This document shows, piece after piece, positions 36,371 through 48,800 of a stretch of DNA of 64,000 nt (the first letter of the stretch is position 1; each line of letters starts with the position of its first letter). Source of the stretch: Metaphire vulgaris (Eukaryota > Annelida > Clitellata > Crassiclitellata > Megascolecidae); NCBI GenBank assembly GCA_018105865.1, contig CM030862.1:3348962-3412961 (forward strand), written 5' to 3'. The position numbers were made by a program, and so were the translations under genes. The notes beneath the pieces are model-generated. The model had not been told where the DNA came from. It ran no database searches and saw nothing but the letters and a program-made list of their open reading frames with translations.

Positions 36371-36911
36371 TGATATGATTGTGGCACCGTAGAAGTTTAT
36401 TGACAAACCAATGAATGTACAGTACGAGGATGAGTAACAAAAAACCACTGCAGAACAATATAACAGTGAGCGTAATACAACATTTAACACCAAGTGATTA
36501 TTGCAATTTCTATCTCATTAAATGTAAACTTGAAGCTATTTTGTCAAATGGAAACTTGAAACTACTTTGTCAAAATCGCGATTGACCGCATTCGAAAAAC
36601 AAATGATGGATAGGACGACTGTGATTGACTGCAATTGGCAGCCAATCGCCGTGGTTATAGGTAATGAATATTTATGAACTTGTGTATATGCATGAGATTT
36701 GCGTATGTGTTATGCCTTATGGCTCCACCCATATAATTGCTTCAAGCATTGCCATTGGTTGCCTGCAAAGAATTCCCAAGGAGGAAATAAAATTATAGTT
36801 GTCGTTGCTATGGGAGGGCGGTTCTAATCTTGATTGACAGGCTATCTGCCGACCAATCAAAACTTGACCAGGAAATAACTTTATGGGGGAAATAATTTTA
36901 TACGACACCGG

Positions 36912-37400
36912 CATTGTCAGTTGCAGTGCATACTTTTAGGGGCATGTATTGGCTGATATGCTATTGGCTCACTTGATCTATTGACAGCATTTTTAAAGTA
37001 TATTTTATACAACTAAGAAGACAAGATAGTAATAAAAGCAGCCGAGTACAGTAAATAAATACAAAGCCATGTAACAGTTTCTTTTAGTTCTTAGTTGTAA
37101 ACGGTAAAGTTTTGAAATATTTAAAGAGACCGTAGCCATTTATTGTTTAATTTACAATATATGTTATTGGAGACTCTGAGCACCAGAGTGGCCTACCCAT
37201 AAAAGTAAAATTTCGAGAAAACGGATTTGAAGTTTGGAATGAACTTGTAAAATCACCAAGTTACAATTTATTAGTTTTGACAAAATATTTAATACAAATT
37301 TTCCGCCTAGTTTCCGTCTAGTTATAGGCCTACGTTTGCATCTTTTGCCACCTACACGGGTGTCCAATATTTTGGAGACAGGGACATCATATGGCAACCC
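36912..37400 (+). mobile_element. right part of the older split element
   Basis: Matches 53660-54146 almost throughout (ATTGTCAGTTGCAG, AGCAGCCGA, GAGAAAACGGATTT) and ends GGAGACAGGGACAT...ATGGCAACCC next to TA. Together with 30838-31289 it is the copy interrupted by the 5.6-kb element. Confidence 0.85.
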
Positions 37401-37603
37401 TACGTAGCTCGAATATAACGTCCTGAATTTTTCAGACCCGGCAAGTAAGTTACAAGGAAGTCATTGGTGCATTCTAAAGAAATTTATTCTCTTGTGGAAG
37501 TTTTTAACAAAAGTATTCAATACTAGGCCTATATACAGAAATTTCCAAATAATGTTTTATAGAACCTGCTTCAGAAAACGTTGTCATATCAACAACACAC
37601 AAA

Positions 37604-37788
37604 CAGGGGCGTAGCCAGGAATTTGATTTGGGAGGGTATAAATATTTTGCGTGGGTATAAATCTTAACTATAAACCACATAAACCATATAAACCACATAT
37701 AACCACATGTAAATCACATTAAAAAAACTTTAAGGTAGACTGGTTTGGGGGGTATATATACCGATATACCCGCGTCGCTACGCCCCTG
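37604..37788 (-). mobile_element. hAT-like MITE family 1, copy E
   Basis: Perfect octamer CACACAAA at 37596-37603 and 37789-37796. Inverted relative to copies A-D. Confidence 0.95.
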
Positions 37789-37997
37789 CACACAAATACA
37801 GTAAGTATATTGAAACATCATCATCGTCGTCGTCATCGTCGTCATCATTTGTTGTCATTTTATTGCGTATATCACGTCTTTTGAAATTCCACGATTGTTC
37901 TTAACGATATATTTTATTTTCTCTTAGCCTTTTTTCTTTCAGCCTGTTTTATGTACCCCTCTGTTATTTTTAGAGTGATGTCGGTGATGATTGTCAG

Positions 37998-38298
37998 TTA
38001 AGTAGAAATGTCTTCTTTCTTGAGAAGGTCTTGAGGGCGAATGACTCGATTGTAGCCAGTCGGTTGAAATGGAAACACCTTACGCAGCAGCACCTGCGCT
38101 GGCTGTAGAGAGTCGCGTGCGAGAATCTGAGCAATCGGGTTTCTCTTTCCATTTCCTTCCATTGGCTGCCTCAAGGCCTCTGGTGCTGCCGTCCAAGTCC
38201 CCCGCCCTTTGTCCTGCCACAGTCTGTATCGTGTTAGGCGCATAGGCGGACAGCTGGTCAAATGCATCGCGTCCTATTTGTACATATGTTGTCAGCGC
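37998..38298 (-). CDS. possible 3'-terminal coding exon, unknown protein
   Basis: A 3' splice site CTGCAG at 38304-38299 could open an exon. One frame reads ALTTYVQIGRDAFDQLSAYA and continues into a Gly/Ala-rich tail. Another, entered further down, reads RYRLWQDKGRGTW ... ARDSLQPAQVLLRKVFPFQP ... RPQDLLKKEDIST and stops at 38000-37998. Composition is protein-like and not low-complexity, but both frames cannot be right and no partner exon is seen. I do not recognise the product. Confidence 0.25.
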
Positions 38299-38555
38299 CT
38301 GCAGTACGGCAAAACGCAATTAATATCACATCCTGCGTTTTCTGTCATTACTGGAATCTCGCTTCTGTTTGAACGTGATTTCAGCCATTTTTGTGCAACT
38401 TGCATTGGCGTAGCCAGGGTTCCAAAATACGGGGCACATCGACATTCTCACACAAATCCCACAGCTGATCCCATCCAGAGAACAGTCATCTACTGCTACG
38501 CCAATGATAGCATGACTAATGGGTACGAATAATAGTAGCCTAGTAGCAGTAACCT

Positions 38556-38557
38556 AA

Positions 38558-38637
<80 letters not shown>

Positions 38638-38638
38638 A

Positions 38639-38676
<38 letters not shown>

Positions 38677-38677
38677 A

Positions 38678-38724
<47 letters not shown>

Positions 38725-38790
38725 ATAGTAGTAGTAGTTGTTGTTGTTGTTGTTGTTTTTGTTGTTGTTGTTGTTGTTGTTGTTGTAGCA
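38556..38790. repeat. (GTA)n then (GTT)n microsatellite
   Basis: GTA triplets to about 38738 with GTAATA interruptions, then GTT triplets to 38785. Confidence 0.95.
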
Positions 38791-38850
38791 GCAGCAGCAG
38801 CAATACACTCAAAACCCGATAAAAGCGTTTGCTCTTAACGATATTTGTCA

Positions 38851-39460
38851 TTTTCTGGATTTTTTTATTACGAACAAACTCTGTTATTTAGGAGTTATGT
38901 GTCATAAAGGCGTGGCATTAATGGCGTTTTACTGTAATATACTGTTACAGTGAAAACAGTTGGAGATGATATCCGATCAAGCACAATTCGAACAGACTTA
39001 GTAGGAAGATGAATCTGATAGTGAAATATCGAATAAAGGCGAGAAAAGCTAAATGTATCTAAGAATATTTCCTTAAAATCAAACTGTAGAATGGCTTCGA
39101 GATCTGTTTCAATGCCCTCCTCAAACTTTACCCGATATATTTGGCACTGACTTTCGTGTATGGGATTACTCTGAATCCCTCCTGTTTTAGCATTGGTGCT
39201 ATAAAAGACAGCGAACAAGCAAAAAAATTCGTCAGTTCTGTAAGCAATTTTAATTCAGAACGTGTTTGTTTCCATTGCACGAACTCAGCAGACGCTGATA
39301 TGAGAAAATTCGACTGTATCGATTGGTGAAGGATTTTGTCGGAGTTTACTAAATACTTAGAACCACAAACATACGTAGACTAAGCTGCGTTGCAATACTA
39401 TTTGCTGACGCGACAAAATTCACGGGGCAATCCCCCCTTACAATCCTCTAGTATATTACT
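38851..39460. other. intergenic stretch, no gene seen
   Basis: Unique-looking sequence. A variant of the shared motif, GAACAAGCAAAAAAATTCGTC, lies near 39214. The open frames on both strands show no known domain. Confidence 0.45.
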
Positions 39461-39467
39461 ACTATAT

Positions 39468-39484
39468 ACTACTACTACTACTAT

Positions 39485-39528
<44 letters not shown>
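39468..39528. repeat. (ACT)n microsatellite
   Basis: ACT triplets with a TATT interruption. Confidence 0.95.
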
Positions 39529-39529
<1 letters not shown>

Positions 39530-40243
39530 ATGCGAATCAAGCACGATTCGACCATACGCTATACGTCGCCCAATAAAATACGCGTATCATACGTATTTTG
39601 TGTCGGAAATTGTAATACGCCTGTCGTACGTAAAAGTACGTTAACGTTGAGTCGGTGACGTAATAATTTCACCATGGAGTCCTCCTTAATTGAGTCCTAC
39701 AGTACCAGTTCCTCGTGCGTACAAATGGAATCGCTTAGCGTATTAAATGTTTTGGTGTCACCCCTGGTGACGCTGAAATTGACGTCACCGGGTGCAACCC
39801 GCCGCCCCCACCTAACTCCCCCTCCATAGCGACGCCACTGGGGGTTCAGATAGTGGCGTCGATTGCGGTGGGGGTTCCTAAGGTCTGTTCAGCTGAGAAT
39901 TCGCTCGCCCGACTGTTTCGATAATTTGGCGAAGAGACGTCGATCGACGGAGGGAGGGCGAGAAGAAAGTGGGAGGAGCGAGGGAGGGAGAGCCGATGAG
40001 CGGAGGAGGGAGGAAGGATGGAAGATAGAGCATCGGAAGAGTTCACAGCCCTTGTTCAGAGTCTGAGAAAACGGTGACAACGGCTGGCGAGGCAGCAACA
40101 GCAGCAGCAGCAGCAGCAGCAGTAGCAACAAGGATTCTCTCACAATTGCTGATATATAGTTCCTGCAGCGACAGACGCGGTTTCAAATTGAAAGCGGCGA
40201 TTTGTAAATACGTAACGTCACAAGGCGCTGTAATCGAAAAACT

Positions 40244-40365
40244 ATCTTCTTCTTCTTCTTCTTCTTCTTCTTCTTCTTCTTCTTCTTCTTCTTCTTCTTC
40301 TTCTTCTTCTTCTCCTTCTTCTTCTTCTTCTTCTTCTTCTCGTTCTTCTTCTTCTTCGTCTTCTT
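40244..40365. repeat. (TTC)n microsatellite
   Basis: TTC triplets with rare CTC/CGT changes. The Ser-rich and Glu/Lys-rich translations are artefacts. Confidence 0.95.
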
Positions 40366-40569
40366 CAGCCAAATGAAATCGCCAAAAGGTATGTACACTG
40401 AACGGTGTATCTGAACTTTACATCAAAATAAAAAGAATTTTCATCTTATAGTCTTGAACTTTGAAGATTTTAAAATGATTTTTGTGAGTCTACATGTAGT
40501 AGCATCGAAGTGTGTTATTTGTTTTTATTTTTTTATTGCAGATGCTCTCAAATAAACGAATATTCACGA

Positions 40570-40714
40570 CAGGGGCGTAGCGACGGGGGTATATCGGTAT
40601 ATATACCCGCAAAAATCAGACTACCTTAAAATTGTTAATGCGTTTTTAAGATTTATACTCCCCCGCCAAATCACATTATACCCCTCCCAAATCAAATTCC
40701 TGGCTACGCCCCTG
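40570..40714 (+). mobile_element. hAT-like MITE family 1, copy F
   Basis: Perfect octamer ATTCACGA at 40562-40569 and 40715-40722. At 145 bp it is a shortened internal-deletion version. Confidence 0.95.
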
Positions 40715-40789
40715 ATTCACGATTGGTTGTTTCCCAATTGCTGTCGGAGAATTTTTAAGCGAATAATTGACGTAATTTGCAGTGGTGGG

Positions 40790-40964
40790 CAAAAGTTAAC
40801 TTTTTTTTATTTGCATCAAAAGTTAAACTGGTTGGGTAAAAGTTTAGTTAAGGCATTAAAGGTTAAACTTGAGTTATTCAGATTTTATGCCACTTTCAGC
40901 ACAAGCTAAGTCACGCGTAGGCTCTACTTTTTCATGTCAACCGCATTACCTGTTTCAATTATGA

Positions 40965-41009
<45 letters not shown>

Positions 41010-41308
41010 GTTGTTATTATTATTATATTTATTGTTAAAATTGTGCTATATAAAATTCTAATCGTAAATCGTGTTCGTTGCAGCTTGTAGCCTAGTTTTA
41101 CAAGCTCAGTAGCTCATGTCAAAGTTAAAAAGTTAAAGTCATAAGTTAAACTGCTTTTAATTAGTTATCAGTTAAAGTTAAACTACTACGGTGAAAAGTT
41201 AGCATTTTTTAGAATTACCTTTAGAATATTTAAAAAGTTAAACTGTTTGATTGCAAAAAAAAGTTTAGTTAAAGTTTAACTAACAAAATTAGTTAGTTCC
41301 CATCACTG
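40790..41308. mobile_element. hAT-like element with AAAGTTAAACT array
   Basis: Perfect octamer GTAATTTG at 40782-40789 and 41309-41316. Ends CAGTGGTGGGCAAAAG and TTCCCATCACTG. AAAAGTTAA, GTTAAACT and inverse words are repeated through both end regions. A TTA microsatellite sits in the middle (40966-41030). Confidence 0.93.
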
Positions 41309-41571
41309 GTAATTTGCCTCTGTGCGCTACAAAAGTCCTCTTTGCATAATCTCCTTTTACATTAAATTGAGCATTGTTGGTCTTGCAAGGTCGTAACGTA
41401 ACGTTCTAACAGCTGAGAGCCAGATATCAAGGTCAAATATCAAGGTCGTGTTCCTAAACTGCCTGTCTATCGTATTAGTTTATGTTCATGTGTCTGGAAT
41501 GTTGGTGAGTGCATTTTTTAGAATCACCTTTAGTATATTGTTCAGTTTTATCCAATTCGTTAAGTGACTAC

Positions 41572-41754
41572 CAGGGTTATTTCTAGGATTCTCAATTTGG
41601 GGGGGTGTCGGTATTTTCTGGGGTGTCACCTGCTGAAAAAGTCCGAAAAGCATATAAAGGGTCAACCCTGGCTCAAATTGGAGGGTGTGGGGGGGTGTCG
41701 GTCTCAAATTCTGGGGTGTTTGGGGGGATGTTAGGGTTGTAAGAATAATCCCTG
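41572..41754 (+). mobile_element. hAT-like MITE family 3, copy
   Basis: Octamers GTGACTAC and GTGACAAC differ by one base. Starts CAGGGTTATTTCTAGG and ends AATAATCCCTG. Confidence 0.9.
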
Positions 41755-42059
41755 GTGACAACGCAAACGAAGCACCTAAACTAATGCAACTTACCATATA
41801 GACGCCCGATTACCAACTGCGAATTCGGTTTGTGAGTATTGCTCATTGGAGTTCTATATTTTTGTAGATATGCTGTAGTCCTATGAGAAAGAGAAATTTT
41901 CACCAAAGTAGCACAAGGAAAGGAAGTTCTAACTGCACATTTTCCGTGTTATGCCCAACTGACTAAACATTGGGGAAGAGAAGAGAACAGAAAGATGAAG
42001 ACACTTCACATATTTTTGCCTTTTTTCTCGTTAGCAGCCTTCGAGACTTTTCATTCCGT

Positions 42060-43015
<956 letters not shown>

Positions 43016-43167
43016 CATCTTCTTGTACCGAAGCAGATGGAAGACTCTTATTAAGCGCCATTATAGATATCTAAATTATTTAGCGCCAGAAATGCACAAA
43101 TCATCTATAACGAACTCTGAATGTCGCTCTAAGCTAGACTGCCGTCTTGCGGGCAGTACATTCATCC

Positions 43168-43228
43168 ACATTTCCATCCATCCATCTATCTCCCCATCCA
43201 TCCATCCATCCATCCATCCATCCATCCA
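43168..43228. repeat. (CCAT)n microsatellite
   Basis: CCAT tetranucleotides. Confidence 0.9.
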
Positions 43229-43697
43229 CAGATCCATTCACACCTCAATCCTTCCTTTTGTTTTGATTTGTTTGTTTGATAAAAGTATCTATTTCTTTCC
43301 TATTTCTATCAAATGCTTTGTCTGCCTGTAGATAGTAGATTTATTCGTCTTTCTATCAATCTATCAGTATACATCTGGCTGTCCGATCCATATAAAATTT
43401 GAGGCGTTACTAATATATCATACGGTTTCAGTTTTGTATTAATGGTTGGTTTTGCTCCTGCATAGGTTTCTCCTTCACAGTGTTTGTAAGTCTTTATTTA
43501 TTTCATTTTAACGTCCTCTGTGTGTTTTCCGTCCCTCGAGTATCCTCCAACATACTTGAATTACTCAACTTTTTCCAATATCCGACCCTTTGGTACGATT
43601 TCTGTTTTGTCATTGTCATACTTCGAAACATCCGTAACTCTTGTCTGTCAACGCCAAATTTTATAATTTACGAATTGTGAAATTGGTGTAAAGACTG

Positions 43698-43738
43698 ATG
43701 TAATGTAACACACACACCAATTGAGTTACATTACATCA
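43698..43738. repeat. perfect 14-bp hairpin
   Basis: TGATGTAATGTAAC and GTTACATTACATCA are exact inverted arms around a 13-base loop rich in CA. No T run follows, so this is not a polymerase III terminator. Confidence 0.75.
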
Positions 43739-43822
43739 TTACCAGAGACAGGTCCAAATGCAATTGGCCCTGCTGAATATGCGACTAAGTTGAAAATTTC
43801 TTTTACACTAATAAATTGAAAA

Positions 43823-43955
43823 ATCCTTATCTCTCTCTGTCTATCTCTGTCTGTCTGTCTGTCTGTCTATCAGTCTGTCTGTCCGTCCGTCTGTCTGTCT
43901 GTCTGTCTGTCTGTCTCTGTCTCTGTCTCTGTCTGTCTCTGTGTGTGTGTGTCTC
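43823..43955. repeat. (TGTC)n/(TC)n microsatellite
   Basis: TGTC tetranucleotides with TC and TG runs. Confidence 0.95.
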
Positions 43956-45345
43956 TCTCTCCGTGGAGCCAGCCAAACTGCGCCAATATTGATCATTAGG
44001 CGATGACTGGCTGGCTGTCATCGCGACTGGCCATCGATTGACTGACCGGCTTTCAGCTGGCTTCAATCAGTATCGTTCTCACGAGAAAGGACGCTTAACG
44101 TTTAACGACATTATGGTGCGCCAGAGCCGATCGGCGTTTTATTAGCCTTAAATATCCTCTTTTCGAAATAAGTCTCCTGCGATGTTACGGCATCGGTCTT
44201 AGAGTAGGGTAGGGGACGGAGAGGGAGAGGGAGAGGGAGGGGAGTAGAGAACGTCTCTATGGGAATGCCTTGAGAGTTTAGGCGGCTTCGTTTATAGGCA
44301 TTATTATAGGCAGACGATGAAAAAGTTATACGGTTTCAACATCTTCGCCTAATCGTACGTAGCTGGAGAGTTTTTGTAGACTGTGGAGGGTAGAGTTACC
44401 GTCCAGGTTTCCTCGTAGATCCGTCTCCATAATTATATAGGACTTCGCGACTATGGATTCTTGTGGCGCCGCAATGTTTTTCGCCTAGGGGGCAACGTCC
44501 CTTTTGCGCCAAGTTTCTTGTTTGTGTTTCCATCGTTGATTTTTGAGTACATCTTGAACGTCAGTAAACAATTTTATTTCAGACCATCGGTTCAAGTAGT
44601 ACTTTCACGTCAAGTACTCAACAATTAGGAGTAGCTTCTCTTTTTTATGAATACTTAAAGACCGTGCCATTGCCAATGTCCTTGGCATGACTCGAAGCGA
44701 GAGCTTTTTATAGTTTCTCCTCGGTGACATGTTTGAAAAGTCCTGTTAAACGGAGCAATACATTTATTGGCATTTAGCCATTTACGCTGGGACGTCTATT
44801 TAGTAAAACAGAGACGCACTCTATGCATGCGTGCGTTCACTGCTTGCACAAGAACGGGGTTTGCCAGAAATTTGATGCCGTTTGGTAAGTGAAAGAACGG
44901 AGACAAAGAACGTGCTGACTGTCAAGATGTCTCACAGTAGACCTATATATACATCTCGTACACTGTGTCCGGAAAAAGGCGACCTTTTAAAATAATCATG
45001 AAAACCAATGTCAATTGTTTATAATTTTTTTTATTCCGGGCGTCATTTCACTTCTAATATAAAATTCAATTGAATATGATCTTCATTTTAAACATATTGT
45101 TTGTTTGTCAACGCGCATTCAATGACGTAGAAAATAAGGCCAGCCAACGAATAGGCAGAAAACTGTAATCTGTGACAGCTGACGGCAAAAGTCACAAACC
45201 GCTCAAACGTTTGAGGGAATGGATTCTAATGAAATGTTGCGCTAATTTTACACATATAGGGCCTAGCCTAGAAGTCCCTTTATGTGTTTAAACATTTATT
45301 CTAAATCTGTGCAGATTCGAGGCAGTTATTGCGCTATAATAATAA
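43956..45345. other. intergenic stretch, no gene recognised
   Basis: Mixed-composition sequence without a repeat family that I recognise and without a splice-bounded coding segment. It is the longest stretch in the window free of obvious repeats, so weak exons cannot be excluded. Confidence 0.4.
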
Positions 45346-45351
45346 TCGGTT

Positions 45352-45722
45352 CTTGTCGGTTAATTCACCGCCAATAGCTGGTTTATTCACCGCCAATAGG
45401 GTTAGGGTTTGAACAGTGGCGGCTCCAGGATTTGGCAAGTGGGAGGCCGTTGGGGTGGCAACTTCTAATCATGGGGAGGGGCAACCATTTGTTGTTTAAT
45501 GTATGTATCATTAAGTATAGGGTCCCAACTGGGGGACCACTGGGGGGGCAGGCACTCAATAGGGGGCACGGGCCCCCTACCCCCCGGTGTAGCCGCCACT
45601 GGGTTTAGGTTAGGGGTTTGGGTTGGGGTTATGGTTTGGGTTGGAGTTATGGTTAGGTTGGCGGTGAGTTAACCGACAAACCCTTACATTGACCCTTTGT
45701 TGACGGCGAATTAACCGACAAG
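45352..45722. mobile_element. fold-back element (CTTGTCGGTTAA), telomere-like core, with MITE inside
   Basis: Arms CTTGTCGGTTAATTCACCGC and GGCGGTGAGTTAACCGAC, each with a second partial copy (TTATTCACCGCC; GGCGAATTAACCGACAAG). The core begins AGGGTTAGGGTTT and continues GGGTTTAGGTTAGGGG. A family 2 MITE (45414-45601) is inserted in the core. Confidence 0.82.
45414..45601 (+). mobile_element. hAT-like MITE family 2 (CAGTGGCGGCTCC) nested in fold-back core
   Basis: Starts CAGTGGCGGCTCCAGGATTT and ends GTAGCCGCCACTG. Left octamer GGTTTGAA and right GGTTTAGG share the first five bases. Confidence 0.85.
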
Positions 45723-45823
45723 TATAGGCTACCTAATAATCTTTATTCGTGACAAGCACGGCATCAAACAGTATAGAAACAAGGAATAACACAAATTAAC
45801 CGAACTAATAACTAATGAACTGA

Positions 45824-46019
45824 CAGGGGCGTAGCCAGGAATTTGATTTTGGAGGGTATAAATATTTTGGGTGGGTATAAATCTTAACTATAAACCACAT
45901 AAACCATACAAACCACATAATAATAACCACATGTAAATCACATAAAAAACTTTAAGGTAGACTGATTTTGGGGGGGGGGATATATATACCGATATACCCC
46001 CTCTGTCGCTACGCCCCTG
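45824..46019 (-). mobile_element. hAT-like MITE family 1, copy G
   Basis: Perfect octamer TGAACTGA at 45816-45823 and 46020-46027. Confidence 0.95.
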
Positions 46020-46073
46020 TGAACTGAACATACACACTTTACACAGTATACAGCCACCAGTAGTACTGCCCAT

Positions 46074-46265
46074 CAGTGGCGGCTCCACCGGGGGGGCCAG
46101 GGGGGCCGTGCCCCCCCCTATTGAGAGCCTGGCCCCCCAGTGGCCCCTCAGTTGGGACCCTATACTTAATACTACATACATTAAACAACAAATGGTTGGT
46201 CCCCATGATTAGATTGCCCCTGCAACGGCCCCCACCCCACTTGCCAAATCCTAGAGCCGCCACTG
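46074..46265 (-). mobile_element. hAT-like MITE family 2, inverted copy
   Basis: Perfect octamer CTGCCCAT at 46066-46073 and 46266-46273. Ends CAGTGGCGGCTCC and GAGCCGCCACTG. Shares AACAACAAATGGTTGG with the other copies in reverse. Confidence 0.95.
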
Positions 46266-46885
46266 CTGCCCATCCCGCCAGTCTCTGCCCTCAGACAAAT
46301 GCTAGCAATGCAGTCGGCTATGTTTAGGCGGCTCCGTTTTCTCTGGACACAGCGTACACTGTATACGCATATCTCACTGCACTTAATCTTTGTTGGTTCC
46401 AGTCTCGACATCGTCGTCTAAACGCCTTTGACGCGCCATAGAATATAGAACTGAGTGCAGTTTTCATGCGAAATGTCTCTCGTCTTCTGCAGTGACGGCG
46501 GAATTTCAAATCTTTTGTCTTTTACTTTGCGGCGGAAATAATAATTCGACGTCCTCCCCTCTTTTCCTTTTCCTGTTATTTCTGGAGACAGCCAGTGGGG
46601 GGGGGGTAGGGGGCTCAGTTTCGTGCTATCGTTACTCCGACCTTAATTTCAACGCGGTCGAACGATTTCTCAGCCACGAATTTGCAGACGGATGACATCA
46701 AAAGCTGCACTAATTATTGTTGCTCTTGTTCGCAGAACACTTAGAATCCAGAGTGATGCCATAATAATTTGGTCTTCGATTGGTCATTAAATGCGCACCT
46801 GTCCTACAGTTGCGTACACCTTAAATCATACCAGTGAAAGGTCGCTTATAGAAACACAACGCAAGAAAAGATGCTCAAAACTCCG

Positions 46886-46889
<4 letters not shown>

Positions 46890-46920
<31 letters not shown>
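46890..46920. repeat. (CA)n microsatellite
   Basis: CA dinucleotides. Confidence 0.95.
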
Positions 46921-46923
<3 letters not shown>

Positions 46924-47132
46924 ACTCAGTAAATTATGCGTGGGGCGGCCGGTAGGAGGATGGGTTGTGGGGTCGTCCCCCGCGAAATATTTATGATACT
47001 ATAACATTTGATGTGATAATAATTGAAATGACAGATACGTTGATCGTTGGCAACTTGGCACTAAAGATAAAATACAGTAAAACTTCTTCAGTGTTTTTGC
47101 GTAGATCATTTGCATGCGGATCACAGTTCCTA

Positions 47133-47482
47133 CAGTAGAACTTCGTTATAACGTTCTTAGCGGGTCTCGGGCCTGTAAAATTTAGTACGTTATATCGGAG
47201 GTACGTTATATCCAATACAGTGAAACCCGCTTAATTGTATATAGGTGCCGCGCAAGCCTTGCTTATGCGATTAACTGGGCTATGCGAATAGCTTCTGATA
47301 ATTAATTGTACGCACAAAACACTGGTTCGGGTTTTTATGTTGTTATGCGATTATGCGGGTTATGCAATTAAGCGGTATGTGATTAAGTGGGATCCACTGT
47401 ACCATCCAATACGGTAACGCATCACACGGAACCGTACATTGCGGTATACGTTATAACCGAGTATGCGGTATAACGGAGTCCA
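47133..47482 (+). mobile_element. Tigger-like MITE, right-truncated, with nested Tigger MITE
   Basis: TA then CAGTAGAACTTCGTTATAAC. The body matches 554-718 (TTTAGTACGTTATATC, CCAATACGG, GTTATAACCGAGTA). The right terminus stops at GGAGTCCATGAGG, so the last inverted end is lost. A second element occupies 47218-47399. Confidence 0.82.
47218..47399 (+). mobile_element. Tigger-like MITE (CAGTGAAACCCGC) in a TA site
   Basis: TA flanks at 47216-47217 and 47400-47401. Ends CAGTGAAACCCGCTTAAT and ATTAAGTGGGATCCACTG. TTATGCGATTA and GTTATGCAATTA words repeat inside. Confidence 0.85.
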
Positions 47483-47649
47483 TGAGGTTTTCTATATCTC
47501 AATTTGCGCTTTTTCGGAAGAATCCTTTAGCACCAGCAATGCATCATCTAAACTCTAAGACTGTGATATAGATTGGCTTTGTATTCGACCGCTAGGCGGC
47601 GAGATGGCTCGTCAAGAACGCATAAATGAAATTACTTCCAGCTATCAGC

Positions 47650-48140
<491 letters not shown>

Positions 48141-48683
48141 TTCCTGAGATCGATCTTGATCGAAGAAGATCAGACATGCATGATCAACGAATGTCATCGA
48201 TTCGACGAATCAGTTTAGCTGTCCTCCGTTTTTGTGGGACGGTGACATGAAGGGGAAGGGGAAGGGGTGGGAGGGAAAAAATAATGGGAGGATTCTTCTT
48301 CCCACCCTACCCCCTTTCCCCATTTCTCATCTAGCAATTCCAGTTGTCTCGATTTACCGACCTCTGCAAGCGACAAAGGTCATATATAGAACTGGATATC
48401 TGTGGGTTTATACCAGAGATCTATGGACACGATAACCATAGAATTTTATATATATATATATATATATATACTTTCGAAGAGTCTGAAACGAAGTGTAGAT
48501 CTGTCGGTGAATTGAAGAGGGAGAAGTGGGGGTCTATGTTAGAGAATTCAGTGAATTCCCAAACGGCCAAAACAGCGTCGCTAAATTTCGTTTAACAGAA
48601 TCCAAAATTCAGACATAGGACTGAACAGATAGCTCCATTTCAATTGGGGGGAGGATGGTGGTGGTGGTGGTGGTGGTGGTGTA

Positions 48684-48800
48684 TGAGCGATCAATTTTCT
48701 CCAGCTAAAGGACCGGCCTTCCCCCCCAGGGGGACACACTTGATAGCCGCCGAACAATTGGACCGGATTGAGAAGGCGAAGCAGTTGGGGGGGAGGGGTG
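48684..48800 (+). CDS. possible short coding segment, unknown
   Basis: From ATG 48684 the frame reads MSDQFSPAKGPAFPPRGTHL then IAAEQLDRIEKAKQLGG before G-rich sequence. The helical, charged segment looks more protein-like than its surroundings, but there is no clear donor and no partner exon. A G-run and GGT repeat lie upstream. I do not recognise it. Confidence 0.2.

Larger units (their letters stand above)
31290..36911. mobile_element. 5.6-kb inverted-repeat element with facing unit arrays
   Basis: Ends CCGGTGTCGTATAAA and TTTATACGACACCGG are perfect inverted repeats. Similarity continues inward for about 45 bp (ATTATTTCC/GCC ATAAA). Inside are a left array of about 110-bp units (31366-32330), a core (32331-34440) and an inverted right array (34440-36070). 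Flanking sequence on both sides belongs to one older element, so this is an insertion, although the target duplication is not clear beyond CCGG. No transposase is recognised, and the core is broken by two younger MITEs. The total span is 5622 bp. Confidence 0.85.

Noticed and set aside
40043..40398. Glu- or Lys-rich and Ser-rich proteins over the TTC tract
   Set aside because: Low-complexity translation of a microsatellite with no coding support on either side.
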